Below, in pieces: positions 26,474 to 33,715 of a stretch of DNA of 45,521 bases. Each line of letters opens with the position of its first letter. Positions within the stretch are counted from its first letter, which is position 1. The notes under the pieces are model-generated. The model was not told where the DNA came from. It saw only the letters and a program-made list of their open reading frames with translations, and did no database searches. Origin of the DNA: Nitriliruptoraceae bacterium (GTDB lineage: Bacteria > Actinomycetota > Nitriliruptoria > Nitriliruptorales > Nitriliruptoraceae); the NCBI GenBank assembly GCA_003565155.1, contig PXDB01000097.1:1-45521 (forward strand), written 5' to 3'. A program made the position numbers and the translations under genes.

Positions 26474-26795
26474 GCCGGTCGGCGGCCGGTCGGCGCGGCG
26501 CGTGCCGGCGCCGCAGCTGCGCGAGACCGCCGACATCTGGTTCGACACCGGCCGCGATCCCGAGGTGGTGTGGGACGCCGCCGGAGTGCGGTTCCACCTG
26601 CAGGATCCGGTCGAGGCGGGGTGCCGTCTGCACCTGCTCACCTGCTCCAGCGGGGTGTTCGATCCGCAGCGGGTGGCCACCGCGCTGGCCGAGGGGTTGG
26701 CGGCCTGTGACTTCCCGCCCACCGGCGACGGTGCCAGCCCGGGTCACGTCGCCGCGGCGCTGCGCGCCGCCGGCCTGGAGGCGCCGGGCGCCTGA
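26463..26795 (+). CDS. Third gene of the SNF2 operon, unknown function
   Basis: A 110-aa protein starting at ATG 26463, overlapping the previous gene by 11 nt. It reads RVPAPQLRETADIWFDTGRD, PEVVWDAAGVRFHLQDPVEA and later LLTCSSGVFDPQRVATALAE. No known family was recognised; a small alpha/beta fold is likely. The overlap makes co-expression with the helicase near certain. Two Cys are present but no metal-binding pattern. Confidence 0.65.
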   Translation: MTTEPVGGRSARRVPAPQLRETADIWFDTGRDPEVVWDAAGVRFHLQDPVEAGCRLHLLTCSSGVFDPQRVATALAEGLAACDFPPTGDGASPGHVAAALRAAGLEAPGA

Positions 26796-27094
26796 CCCCG
26801 CTCACCCGCTGCGTCGATGTCCCGACGGTGGCCGCCCGTCGCCGTCGGACCGCGCTGCGGTCCGACGGCTTGGGCCCGCGCTGCGGTCCGGACGTCTGAC
26901 AAGCCGCAGGTTGTGCTCCATCACAACTTCCGGCGGCCCGGGGTCCGGCTACCGGGTATCGGGGCCTGGGTCACGCCCCGAGTTGTGCGTGGGCACGGGT
27001 TCCGGCGACCCTGCACTCCCCGCGGCCGCGAGGGGTGGCCTGCCAGCGTGTGGCCTCGTACGTTGCGGCGTGTCGCCGCGGTTGGAGGGTCCGG
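26796..27094. other. Intergenic stretch with short repeats after the SNF2 operon
   Basis: No gene was seen. The string CGCGCTGCGGTCCG occurs twice (about 26850-26865 and 26877-26892), and a CCGACGG/CCGTCGG pair near 26821-26850 could form a terminator-like hairpin for the operon. Confidence 0.35.
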
Positions 27095-27304
27095 GTGCCG
27101 GAGGATGCACGTCGACGGCCGTCACGCATCCTCGTGGCGGTGGTCGTCCTGGCTGGCCTGGTCGGCGGCCTCGTCGCCGCCGGAACCGCACAGCGCGGGT
27201 GGTTCGTCGTCGGGGTGGTGGCGGTCGCCGGGTACCTGGTCGCGGAGAGCGTCGCTGTGGTGAGCTCCTCGATGCGTGCCACAGGTCCTCAGCGGCGACG
27301 GTGA
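27095..27304 (+). CDS. Small membrane protein with two transmembrane helices
   Basis: A 69-aa protein. GTG 27095 has GGAGGG 5 nt upstream, which decides the start against an earlier one. A basic N-terminus (PEDARRRPSR) is followed by ILVAVVVLAGLVGGLVAAGT and GWFVVGVVAVAGYLVAESVA, two helices joined by a short loop with AQR. Positive charges at both ends put both termini in the cytoplasm. No family was recognised. It converges with the SDR gene 27330-28109. Confidence 0.6.
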   Translation: MPEDARRRPSRILVAVVVLAGLVGGLVAAGTAQRGWFVVGVVAVAGYLVAESVAVVSSSMRATGPQRRR

Positions 27305-27329
27305 CGGAGCGTCGCGTCGAGGCGGCGCG

Positions 27330-28109
27330 TCAGTCGCGGGAGCCCGTGGCGCGTTCCATCCGCCCGGCGGCGGCGCGGTAGAGGGGGGTCGCGACGTGCC
27401 GGGTGACCACGAAGGCCCGGTACCAGCGGGGCACGGTCCGCTCCGCCGCTCCGGAGTCGATCACGTCGTGCACCGCGCGGGCGACGTCCTCCGGCCGGCC
27501 GACGATCCTGCCCAGCGGGGTCCGCTTGATCTGGGACTGGGTGAAGCCCTCGGTCTCGATGAACCCGGGGTTCAGCTCGCACACCGTGATACCCCGCGAC
27601 GCCCACGCGAAACCGGTCGCCTCGCTGAAACCGACCAGCCCGAACTTCGACGCCGCGTAGGCCGCCGGGCCCACGCCGAGCTTGCCGGCCACGGACGCGA
27701 TGTTGACGACCCGGGCCGGTGCGCTGGCCTCCAGCAACGGCGCGAAGGCGGCCATGCAGCGGATCGGGCCGAGCAGGTTCACGTCGATGGTGCGGACCGC
27801 GTCGTCGAGGTCGTCGCGGCCCTCGAAGCTGCCGCCACCGACGCCGGCGTTGTTCACCAGCACGTGGCAGGCGCCCAGCGTGTCCTCCACCCAGGCAGCC
27901 AGCGCGTCCACCTCCTCGGTGTCCGTCACGTCCGCGACGTAGGGCCGCACACCGGCGTGCTCCGCAGCGAGTTCGTCGAGCCGGTCCCCGCGCCGGGCCA
28001 CGGCGACCACGGTCATGCCGAGGTGGGACAGCCGGGCGGCCGTGGCGGCGCCGATGCCGCTGGACGCCCCGGTGACCACGGCGACCTTGCCCTGGGTGTC
28101 GAAGCTCAC
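27330..28109 (-). CDS. Short-chain dehydrogenase/reductase
   Basis: A 259-aa classical SDR. The cofactor motif is VAVVTGASSGIGAATAARL with VAVARRGDRLDEL, an Arg-containing loop that favours NADP. The active site has VLVNNAGVGGGSF, VVNIASVAGKLG and YAASKFGLVGF (Tyr and Lys). The C-terminal part is basic (PRWYRAFVVTRHVATPLYRA), as in lipid- or steroid-related SDRs. It starts at GTG 28109 with AGGAGG upstream. The substrate is unknown. Confidence 0.85.
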   Translation of the reverse strand: MSFDTQGKVAVVTGASSGIGAATAARLSHLGMTVVAVARRGDRLDELAAEHAGVRPYVADVTDTEEVDALAAWVEDTLGACHVLVNNAGVGGGSFEGRDDLDDAVRTIDVNLLGPIRCMAAFAPLLEASAPARVVNIASVAGKLGVGPAAYAASKFGLVGFSEATGFAWASRGITVCELNPGFIETEGFTQSQIKRTPLGRIVGRPEDVARAVHDVIDSGAAERTVPRWYRAFVVTRHVATPLYRAAAGRMERATGSRD

Positions 28110-28206
28110 GGGTCCTCCTCGTTGGTGTGTGTGATCGCTGTGCGGGTGTCAGGGACCGCGCGCCCCTCAGGCCCGGCCGTCGTGACCGGGGCTGACGGTG
28201 CCGGCG

Positions 28207-28398
28207 TCACCCGCCGGCCGCCTGCAGCTCCCGGTGGAGCGCGGCGATCCGCGCCTCGAGGGCGGTGCGGACCCCCGCGCCGTGGTGCGGCGGGGCCTCG
28301 CTGAGGTAGCGCTGCGCCTCCGCGAGCTCGGCACGGATCACCTCAGGTGAGCGGCCGGCCGCCGCACCCTGCGGCTCATCACGACGTCGCGGTCCCAT
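28207..28398 (-). CDS. Small hypothetical protein with a helical C-terminus
   Basis: A 63-aa basic protein, MGPRRRDEPQGAAAGRSPEV then IRAELAEAQRYLSEAPPHHG and TALEARIAALHRELQAAGG. The two helices with Leu/Ala spacing could form a helical hairpin or coiled coil. ATG 28398 is chosen because the homology-like part starts there. It lies on the SDR strand, 97 nt upstream of it. No family was recognised. Confidence 0.4.
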   Translation of the reverse strand: MGPRRRDEPQGAAAGRSPEVIRAELAEAQRYLSEAPPHHGAGVRTALEARIAALHRELQAAGG

Positions 28399-28520
28399 GG
28401 ACCGGGACCGTAGCCGCGGCACCACGAGGGTGGGTCGCGGGTCGCCGCCGGGTGGCGGGTCGGGCAGGCTGCGCGGTCCGCGCAGACCGACGGCGGGCCG
28501 GACGGCACCGGAGGACGGAT

Positions 28521-28859
28521 ATGGCCACCGTGATCTACCACCTCGTGGCTGCGGGGGAGTGGCAGCAGGCCGGCGAGGTCTACGCCCCGGCCTCGCTGGC
28601 GACGGAGGGGTTCATCCACTGCTCCACCGCCGGGCAGGTCCCCCGGGTCGCCGCGGCCCTGTTCGCGGCCCGCACCGACCTGCTGCTCGTCGAGATCGAC
28701 CCGGATCGCCTCGAGGCGCCGCTGCGGTGGGAGGACTGCTACGCGGCCGGCGAGCGGTTCCCGCACCTCTACGGACACCTACCGCGCGACGCGGTGCGCG
28801 ATGCGCGTCCCTACCGGCCGGACGGCGACGGCCACTTCCCGGCGGTCGTCGATCGTTGA
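28521..28859 (+). CDS. DUF952 protein
   Basis: A 112-aa protein with the DUF952 pattern: IYHLVAAGEWQQAGEVYAPA, EGFIHCSTAGQVPRVA, LLLVEIDPDRL, RWEDCYAAGERFPHLYGHLP. GGAGG lies 6 nt before ATG 28521. The family is related to the ADP-ribosyltransferase-like fold and is widespread in actinobacteria, but its reaction is not established. Conserved His and Glu-Asp residues are present. Monocistronic. Confidence 0.85.
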   Translation: MATVIYHLVAAGEWQQAGEVYAPASLATEGFIHCSTAGQVPRVAAALFAARTDLLLVEIDPDRLEAPLRWEDCYAAGERFPHLYGHLPRDAVRDARPYRPDGDGHFPAVVDR

Positions 28860-28887
28860 GTCCCCGCGGGCGCGGACCGACGGTGCC

Positions 28888-28979
28888 GCCGGTGGTGCGG
28901 CAGTCACGGGCCCACCGAGCGGCCGGTGGTGCCGGGGGTGTCACGGGCCGGGCGGCCGGTGGTGCGGCAGTCACGGGCC
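28888..28979. repeat. Three copies of a 25-nt repeat upstream of the MFS gene
   Basis: GCCGGTGGTGCGGCAGTCAC followed by GGGCC occurs exactly at 28888-28912 and 28955-28979. A diverged copy lies between them (28922-28949). The copies are adjacent and short, and end right before a hairpin. They are not a CRISPR array because there are no unique spacers of constant length. They could be protein sites or slippage products. Confidence 0.7.
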
Positions 28980-28980
28980 G

Positions 28981-29005
28981 GGCGGCGCGCGCCCCCCGCG
29001 CCGCC
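28981..29005. terminator. GC hairpin between DUF952 and the MFS gene
   Basis: GGCGGCGCG and CGCGCCGCC pair perfectly (9 bp) around a 7-nt loop. It may terminate DUF952 transcription (121 nt after its stop) or lie in the MFS leader. No U tract follows. Confidence 0.4.
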
Positions 29006-29051
29006 CGGTGACGCGCGAGCGGTGCTCGGTAGCGTGCGCTGGGTGATCCCT

Positions 29052-30275
29052 ATGGACCCGGACGCCCGCCTGTTCACCCGGCCCTTCCAGGTCGTGGTGG
29101 CCGTGACCCTCGCCTGCTTCCTGTCCTTCGGCGCCACCCTGCCCGTGATCCCGCGGTTCGTGGTGGACGACCTCGGGTACGGCCCGGTCGCCGTCGGTCT
29201 CGTGTTCGCGGTGCACGCCCTCGCTGCGGTGGCGATCCGCCCGGCGGTGGGGCGTGCGGGCGACCGGTACGGGCGACGTCGCCTGGTGTTGGTCGGCGGG
29301 GCGGTCACCACCGTGGCGTTGCTCGGCCACCTCGCTGTCACCAGTCTCGCTGCGCTGCTCGTGCTCCGGGCGCTGGCGGGGGTCGGCCAGGCGGCGGTGG
29401 TGGTCGGCGCTTCCACCCGTGCCCTGGATCTCGCACCGGCCTCCCGTCACGGTGAGGTCTCCAGCTACGTGATGGTCGCGGTCCAGCTCGGCTTCGGTCT
29501 GGGACCGCTGCTCGGCGAACTCGCCCTGCGCGGCGCGGGCTACGGCGCGGTATGGGCGTCGGCGGCCGCCGGCTCCGGGCTGGTGGTGCTGCTCGGTACC
29601 CGCATCCCGCGTACGGACCGGCCCGAGGCGGTGACCATCCGCACCCTGCTCCACCCCGCAGCGGTGGTGCCGGGCATTGTGTTCGGGATCGGGTCGCTCG
29701 GCTTCATCGGCCTCCTGGCCTTCGCGCCGCTGTACGCCGACCGGCTCGGCCTGGCAGCGGTCGCCCCGGTGTTCCTGCTCTGCTCCGGCACCATCGTTGC
29801 GATCCGGATCATCGGTGCGCGGATCCCCGACCGGCTGGGCGCGGTGACCGCTGGCAGCGCGGCGCTCGGCCTGGTCGTGGTCGGGTTGCTGGTGATGGGG
29901 GTGCTGGCCACGCCGCTGGGGCTCTACCTCGGTGTCCTGGTACTGGCGGCCGGTACGGCGGTGTTCGCCCCCGCGATGGCGCTCGCGGCGGTCCAGGGCG
30001 TGCCGGCGGGCGAGCGGGCCCAGGTCATGGCGACCTTCACCCTGTTCCTGGACCTGGCGTCGGCGGTTGGGCCGGCCCTGCTCGGGGTCGCCGCAGCCCG
30101 GGCCGGCTTCGGCGCGACCTTCGTGGCCGCGGCGGCCGCAGCGGCCGTGGCGGCGGTGCTGCTCCGTCGGTGGCTGGCGCCGAGGTTGGCGGCACGCAGC
30201 GCCGCCGGCGGGCATCCTGCTCGTGCGCTGCCGGCGAACCTGTGGTGGCCGTTACGACCCCGGAGGAGCATCTGA
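29052..30275 (+). CDS. MFS transporter
   Basis: A 407-aa, twelve-helix transporter. It begins FTRPFQVVVAVTLACFLSFG, then RPAVGRAGDRYGRRRLVLVG, the loop 2-3 signature of drug:H+ antiporters. Motif C-like glycines occur in MVAVQLGFGLGPLLGELALR. The second half has FLLCSGTIVAIRIIGARIPD and the repeat loop is less conserved. ATG 29052 or GTG 29043 may be used; neither has a good ribosome site. The DUF4031 gene follows with a 1-nt overlap. The substrate is unknown. Confidence 0.85.
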   Translation: MDPDARLFTRPFQVVVAVTLACFLSFGATLPVIPRFVVDDLGYGPVAVGLVFAVHALAAVAIRPAVGRAGDRYGRRRLVLVGGAVTTVALLGHLAVTSLAALLVLRALAGVGQAAVVVGASTRALDLAPASRHGEVSSYVMVAVQLGFGLGPLLGELALRGAGYGAVWASAAAGSGLVVLLGTRIPRTDRPEAVTIRTLLHPAAVVPGIVFGIGSLGFIGLLAFAPLYADRLGLAAVAPVFLLCSGTIVAIRIIGARIPDRLGAVTAGSAALGLVVVGLLVMGVLATPLGLYLGVLVLAAGTAVFAPAMALAAVQGVPAGERAQVMATFTLFLDLASAVGPALLGVAAARAGFGATFVAAAAAAAVAAVLLRRWLAPRLAARSAAGGHPARALPANLWWPLRPRRSI

Positions 30276-30586
30276 TGGCGGTGCTGGTGGATCCGGCGAT
30301 CTGGCGCCATCGTGGCCGCCGGTTCGCGCACCTGGTCAGCGACCACTCCGAGGAGGAGCTCCACGCCTTCGCGGCGCGGTTGGGTATCGAGCGGCGGTGG
30401 TTCCAGGGGGATCACTACGACGTCCCGACGACGCTACGGGCGGCCGCCATCGCCGCCGGCGCGGAGCCGGTCAGCGCCGTGGAGCTCGTGCGACGCCTAC
30501 GGGCGGCAGGGCTGCGGCGCGGGTCACGGATCCGCCGGCTCCCCGGCGAGCTCGGTGACGGCGTCGTCGACCACCTCCACGGTTGA
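30275..30586 (+). CDS. DUF4031 protein
   Basis: A 103-aa protein whose first 75 residues match DUF4031: MAVLVDPAIWRHRGRRFAHL, SDHSEEELHAFAARLGIERR, WFQGDHYDVPTTLRAAAI. The core WfQGDHYD with conserved Asp and His suggests a small enzyme, reaction unknown. It starts at ATG 30275, overlapping the MFS stop, with GGAGGAG upstream. Its last 63 nt overlap, tail to tail, the 3' end of the patatin gene on the other strand; the extra C-terminal residues lie in this overlap. Confidence 0.8.
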   Translation: MAVLVDPAIWRHRGRRFAHLVSDHSEEELHAFAARLGIERRWFQGDHYDVPTTLRAAAIAAGAEPVSAVELVRRLRAAGLRRGSRIRRLPGELGDGVVDHLHG

Positions 30587-31657
30587 ACGTGCCACCTCGG
30601 CGTGGTCGCCGTCCGTCCCCGCGGCGACCGCACCCGCAGCGTCCGTCCCCGCAGCATCCGCCCCCGCGGCGACCGCTCCCGGGGCGTCCCCACCCCGACC
30701 GCAGCGGGTGAGGTAGTCCTCGAAGGAGAACCCCGACAGGAAGTCGCGCATCGTCGTGTAGCCGTCGCTGAACAGGTCGTACTCCTCGTCCGCGTCGAGG
30801 TCGAGGGTGCCGACCTCCGAGAGGTCCACACGGACGGTACGCAGCTCGTCGCAGGAACTGGTGGGTGCCAGCTGGTCGCTGGTGTCGAGCAGGGCATCCA
30901 CCACCAGGCGGGCCAGGGACAGCGTGGAGGAGGGCAGCTCGGGGTCCACCGGTGGGCGAGGCAGGAGCCGGATCCCGAAGGTGGGCCACCGCGGCGGCCG
31001 ACCGTCCACGCGGTCCAGCACGTCCACCGGGAACCCGGAGGTCAGGCCGCCGTCGATCAGCAGCGCCTGCGCGCCGGTGTCGCGGTTGCCGATGCGCACG
31101 GGGTCGTACACGAAGGGGATCGACATCGACGCGCGCACCGCCTGCGCGACGGGCTGGGCGTCCGGGTCGAGGTCGAAGCGCTCGTAGTCCCAGGGCAGGC
31201 GCACCACGCGGCGGTTGAGGACGTCCAGGCAGCGCACCACCAGGCGGTAGCGTTGCTCGACCGGTGCGTCGGGGTCGACGTCGGTCACCTTGAGGTCGCC
31301 GAAGGTCTCGATGCCCTGGGAGGACAGGATCTCGGTGATCCAGGTCATCGGGTCGGTGTCATCGCCGTCGCCCAGCCGGGACAGCAGCCGTGCCATGGCG
31401 CGGTTGTCCCGGAGGCGGCCGAGCACGTCGGCCAGCGCGAACCGGGTGAAGTCGAGCTCGTCGAACAGCTCCTTCAGGGCACTGGAACCCACACCCGCGA
31501 CCGCGAAGGACCCCGCCAGGGCCCCTGCGGAGGCGCCGGCCACCCGCGCGACCCGGTAGCCGGCCTCCTCGAGGGCCGTCAGCGCCCCGATGTGGGCGAC
31601 ACCGCGCACCCCGCCGCCGCCGAGCACCAGGTCGCAGCGCTGCTCTCCTTGCGTCAC
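30524..31657 (-). CDS. Patatin-like phospholipase
   Basis: A 377-aa lipid hydrolase of the RssA/PlpA type. The oxyanion loop is DLVLGGGGVRGVAHIGAL, the nucleophile is in VAGASAGALAG (GxSxG, Ser43), and the dyad Asp is in LLIDGGLTSGFPVD. GTG 31657 has AGGGAGG 6 nt upstream; the longer reading is Arg-rich and lacks support. The last 60 residues are a low-complexity Ala/Gly/Asp repeat (GAVAAGADAAGTD) then an acidic tail. It probably acts on membrane phospholipids or acylglycerols. It overlaps DUF4031 at the 3' end. Confidence 0.85.
   Translation of the reverse strand: MTQGEQRCDLVLGGGGVRGVAHIGALTALEEAGYRVARVAGASAGALAGSFAVAGVGSSALKELFDELDFTRFALADVLGRLRDNRAMARLLSRLGDGDDTDPMTWITEILSSQGIETFGDLKVTDVDPDAPVEQRYRLVVRCLDVLNRRVVRLPWDYERFDLDPDAQPVAQAVRASMSIPFVYDPVRIGNRDTGAQALLIDGGLTSGFPVDVLDRVDGRPPRWPTFGIRLLPRPPVDPELPSSTLSLARLVVDALLDTSDQLAPTSSCDELRTVRVDLSEVGTLDLDADEEYDLFSDGYTTMRDFLSGFSFEDYLTRCGRGGDAPGAVAAGADAAGTDAAGAVAAGTDGDHAEVARSTVEVVDDAVTELAGEPADP
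30612..30688. repeat. Short imperfect repeats encoding the patatin tail
   Basis: About five imperfect copies of a unit near CCGTCCCCGCGGCGA occur in a row, with 12-18 nt period in steps of three. They encode the AAG(T/A)D-like repeats near the end of the patatin protein. Copy-number change by slippage would keep the frame. Confidence 0.6.
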
Positions 31658-31882
31658 CGCTTGCCTCCCTGTGCTGTCGCCCCTGGGCCCCGTGCGGTTG
31701 CCTCGACACCGCGTGCGGGGTGAGCGGCCGTGCGTGGACCGCGCCACCGCTCAGGGTGCCCGTTCCACCGATCAGCGTGCACCGCTCGACCGGTCAGCGT
31801 GCCCCGCCCGGTGCGTCGGGGCGAGTCGGTACGGTCCTCCACGACCGGTCCCGCGTCCCGCGGGCCGTCCCGGAGTCCCGTC

Positions 31883-32458
31883 ATGCCGCCGTCGATCCCT
31901 GAGCTACAGCGCCTGCTCGGTCGGCCCCTGTTCGTGACCAGCGTGGTGGGGGCCCTGCTCGTGGTGCTCGTGCTCGTCGGTTGGTTGCGTCGTCGTGGCG
32001 CAGCGGTCACGGCCGGCGTCGTGGCCTGGACGGGGCTCGGGGTCGCGGTCGCCGGGGTGTTGTCGCTGACGCTCTACGGCCAGGAGCCGCGGGAGCTGGC
32101 GGAGCCCAAGCTGTTCCTCGACCCCATGGCGGGTGCGTGGGGGTGGGACAGCATCGCGTGGCGGCCGGTGCTCGACAACGTGGCGCTGTTCGTGCCGATC
32201 GGGGCCATGGTGGCTGCGGCGCTGCGCCGGCGGAGCATCGTCACCGTGTGGCTGCTGTGCGTGGCCTTCAGCGTCGGGATCGAGACCTTCCAGTACCTGG
32301 TACCCACCGGCCGGGTCGCCAACACCGCGGACGTGCTGGCGAACGCCGCCGGGGCGTTGCTCGGACTGCTGCTCGCCATCGCCAGCGGTGCACGACCGGC
32401 GATGCCGCGGGCGACGGTCAGGCGTGCACCACCTCGAAGCGGGGTCCGTGCGCCATGA
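31883..32458 (+). CDS. VanZ-like membrane protein
   Basis: A 191-aa protein with four to five helices. VanZ marks are RPVLDNVALFVPIGAMVAAA and GIETFQYLVPTGRVANTADV then LANAAGALLG. Family members are linked to teicoplanin resistance or cell-envelope functions, though most are uncharacterised. ATG 31883 has GGAG 7 nt upstream. The last 41 nt overlap the 3' end of the enoyl-reductase-like gene on the other strand, so the basic C-terminal tail is encoded in the overlap. Confidence 0.85.
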   Translation: MPPSIPELQRLLGRPLFVTSVVGALLVVLVLVGWLRRRGAAVTAGVVAWTGLGVAVAGVLSLTLYGQEPRELAEPKLFLDPMAGAWGWDSIAWRPVLDNVALFVPIGAMVAAALRRRSIVTVWLLCVAFSVGIETFQYLVPTGRVANTADVLANAAGALLGLLLAIASGARPAMPRATVRRAPPRSGVRAP

Positions 32459-33581
32459 GGCGGTCCAGGTAGGGCCGGCCGAGACCCACCGCGGGGGTGA
32501 GCACCCCTGCTGCATCGGGGCCCTCGTCCAGCGCCAGGGACAGCGCCGCCTCCCCGAGCATCCGTGCGGTCTCGTCGTAGCCGGGGTCGCCACCGGAGAC
32601 CCGGGTGGTCACCTCGGTGTCGCCACCACGGCCGAGGAAGGTCACGGAGAAGCTGCTGCGCTGGCGCGTGGCTTCGTCCGGACCCTCGCCCCGGGCCGGT
32701 AGCGCCCGCTCCAGCAGCCCGCGGGTTGGACCGAAGCTGGCCAGAGCCGCCGCGGATCCGGCCGCCGCAACGCCCCCGACGACCGTGGGCAGCCGCCGCA
32801 CCCGAGCGAAGTGGCCGTAGCGGAAGGCGGAACCGTAGCCCTCCAGGACCCGGGCGGAGCGCAGCACGATCACGGGGTCGATCGTCGGCAGCGGCACCCC
32901 CCAGCCGCCGAGCTGCTCGATGCGGTGGATGCGGGCCGGCAGCGGCGCGACCCGTCGCTGCACCCGGGGGTCCGGGTCGTCCCCGCGGTCGGGACGGGGC
33001 AGGGTGCGGGCGCCGATCGCGGCCAGGGCGGAGTGGGCGGTGCCGCCGCTGAACCGTCCCTGCCCGGACACGTAGGCGCGCACGGTCAGCGGTACGTCGT
33101 CGGGGAGGTGGTCGACGGTGAAGCGGACCCCGAGGTCGTGGGGGACGGAGTCGAACCCGCAGCAGGTCACGAGCTTCACACCCCGGTTGGCGGCGTCGGC
33201 GTCGTAGCGGTCCCGCAGGAGGGAGACGAAGCCCGGCTCCCCGGTGATGTCGGCGTAGTGGGTCCCGGACCGCACGCAGGCCTGGGCCACCAGCTCCCCG
33301 AGCTCCGCGTAGGGCCCCACGGTGGTGGCCAGTACCCGGCTGCGGGAGGTGAGCGCGAGCAGGCCGACCAGGTCGGCGACGTCCACCACCTCGACGTCGG
33401 GTCGGGTGGCGCCGGGCAGCCCGGCGACGCTGCTCGCGAGCTCCTCGAGTCGCTCCCGGTTGCGACCCGCGACGGCCCAGCGCACCCCCTCGGTCCGGGT
33501 GGCGAGGTGTGCGGCGACCAGACGTCCGGTGAAGCCGGTGGCGCCGAGCAGCACCAGATCGTAGGTCCGTTCCTCGTGCAT
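32418..33581 (-). CDS. Saccharopine dehydrogenase-like trans-acting enoyl reductase
   Basis: A 387-aa Rossmann protein. It opens YDLVLLGATGFTGRLVAAHL, then AVAGRNRERLEEL. Other marks are TTVGPYAELGELVAQACVRS, GTHYADITGEPGF and CCGFDSVPHDLGV. This is the subgroup containing mycobacterial Rv2953, the trans-acting enoyl reductase of dimycocerosate synthesis, rather than lysine metabolism. The real substrate here is unknown, as no polyketide synthase is near. ATG 33581 has GGAG 5 nt upstream. Divergent from the aminotransferase gene. Confidence 0.85.
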   Translation of the reverse strand: MHEERTYDLVLLGATGFTGRLVAAHLATRTEGVRWAVAGRNRERLEELASSVAGLPGATRPDVEVVDVADLVGLLALTSRSRVLATTVGPYAELGELVAQACVRSGTHYADITGEPGFVSLLRDRYDADAANRGVKLVTCCGFDSVPHDLGVRFTVDHLPDDVPLTVRAYVSGQGRFSGGTAHSALAAIGARTLPRPDRGDDPDPRVQRRVAPLPARIHRIEQLGGWGVPLPTIDPVIVLRSARVLEGYGSAFRYGHFARVRRLPTVVGGVAAAGSAAALASFGPTRGLLERALPARGEGPDEATRQRSSFSVTFLGRGGDTEVTTRVSGGDPGYDETARMLGEAALSLALDEGPDAAGVLTPAVGLGRPYLDRLMAHGPRFEVVHA

Positions 33582-33624
33582 GGTCGCTCCTGGGGCCGTG
33601 GGTCGAGGTGGCGGGCGGGGACGT

Positions 33625-33645
33625 CCTGACGACGTTGCCGTCAGG
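33625..33645. promoter_or_regulatory. Inverted repeat between enoyl reductase and aminotransferase
   Basis: CCTGACG-ACGTTGC-CGTCAGG has 7-nt perfect arms and lies in the 134-nt divergent region, 44 nt from one start and 71 nt from the other. It is well placed for an operator that controls both genes; function is inferred. Confidence 0.35.
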
Positions 33646-33715
33646 TTCGGGGCCGGACCGTAGAGCGTGCGGTGGCCTCGCGGCTACGGTGCCGTGACCG
33701 CGACAGGAGCCGACC

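Noticed and set aside
28888-28979. Possible small CRISPR array
   Set aside because: Repeats are nearly adjacent, one copy is diverged, there are no regular unique spacers and no cas genes.
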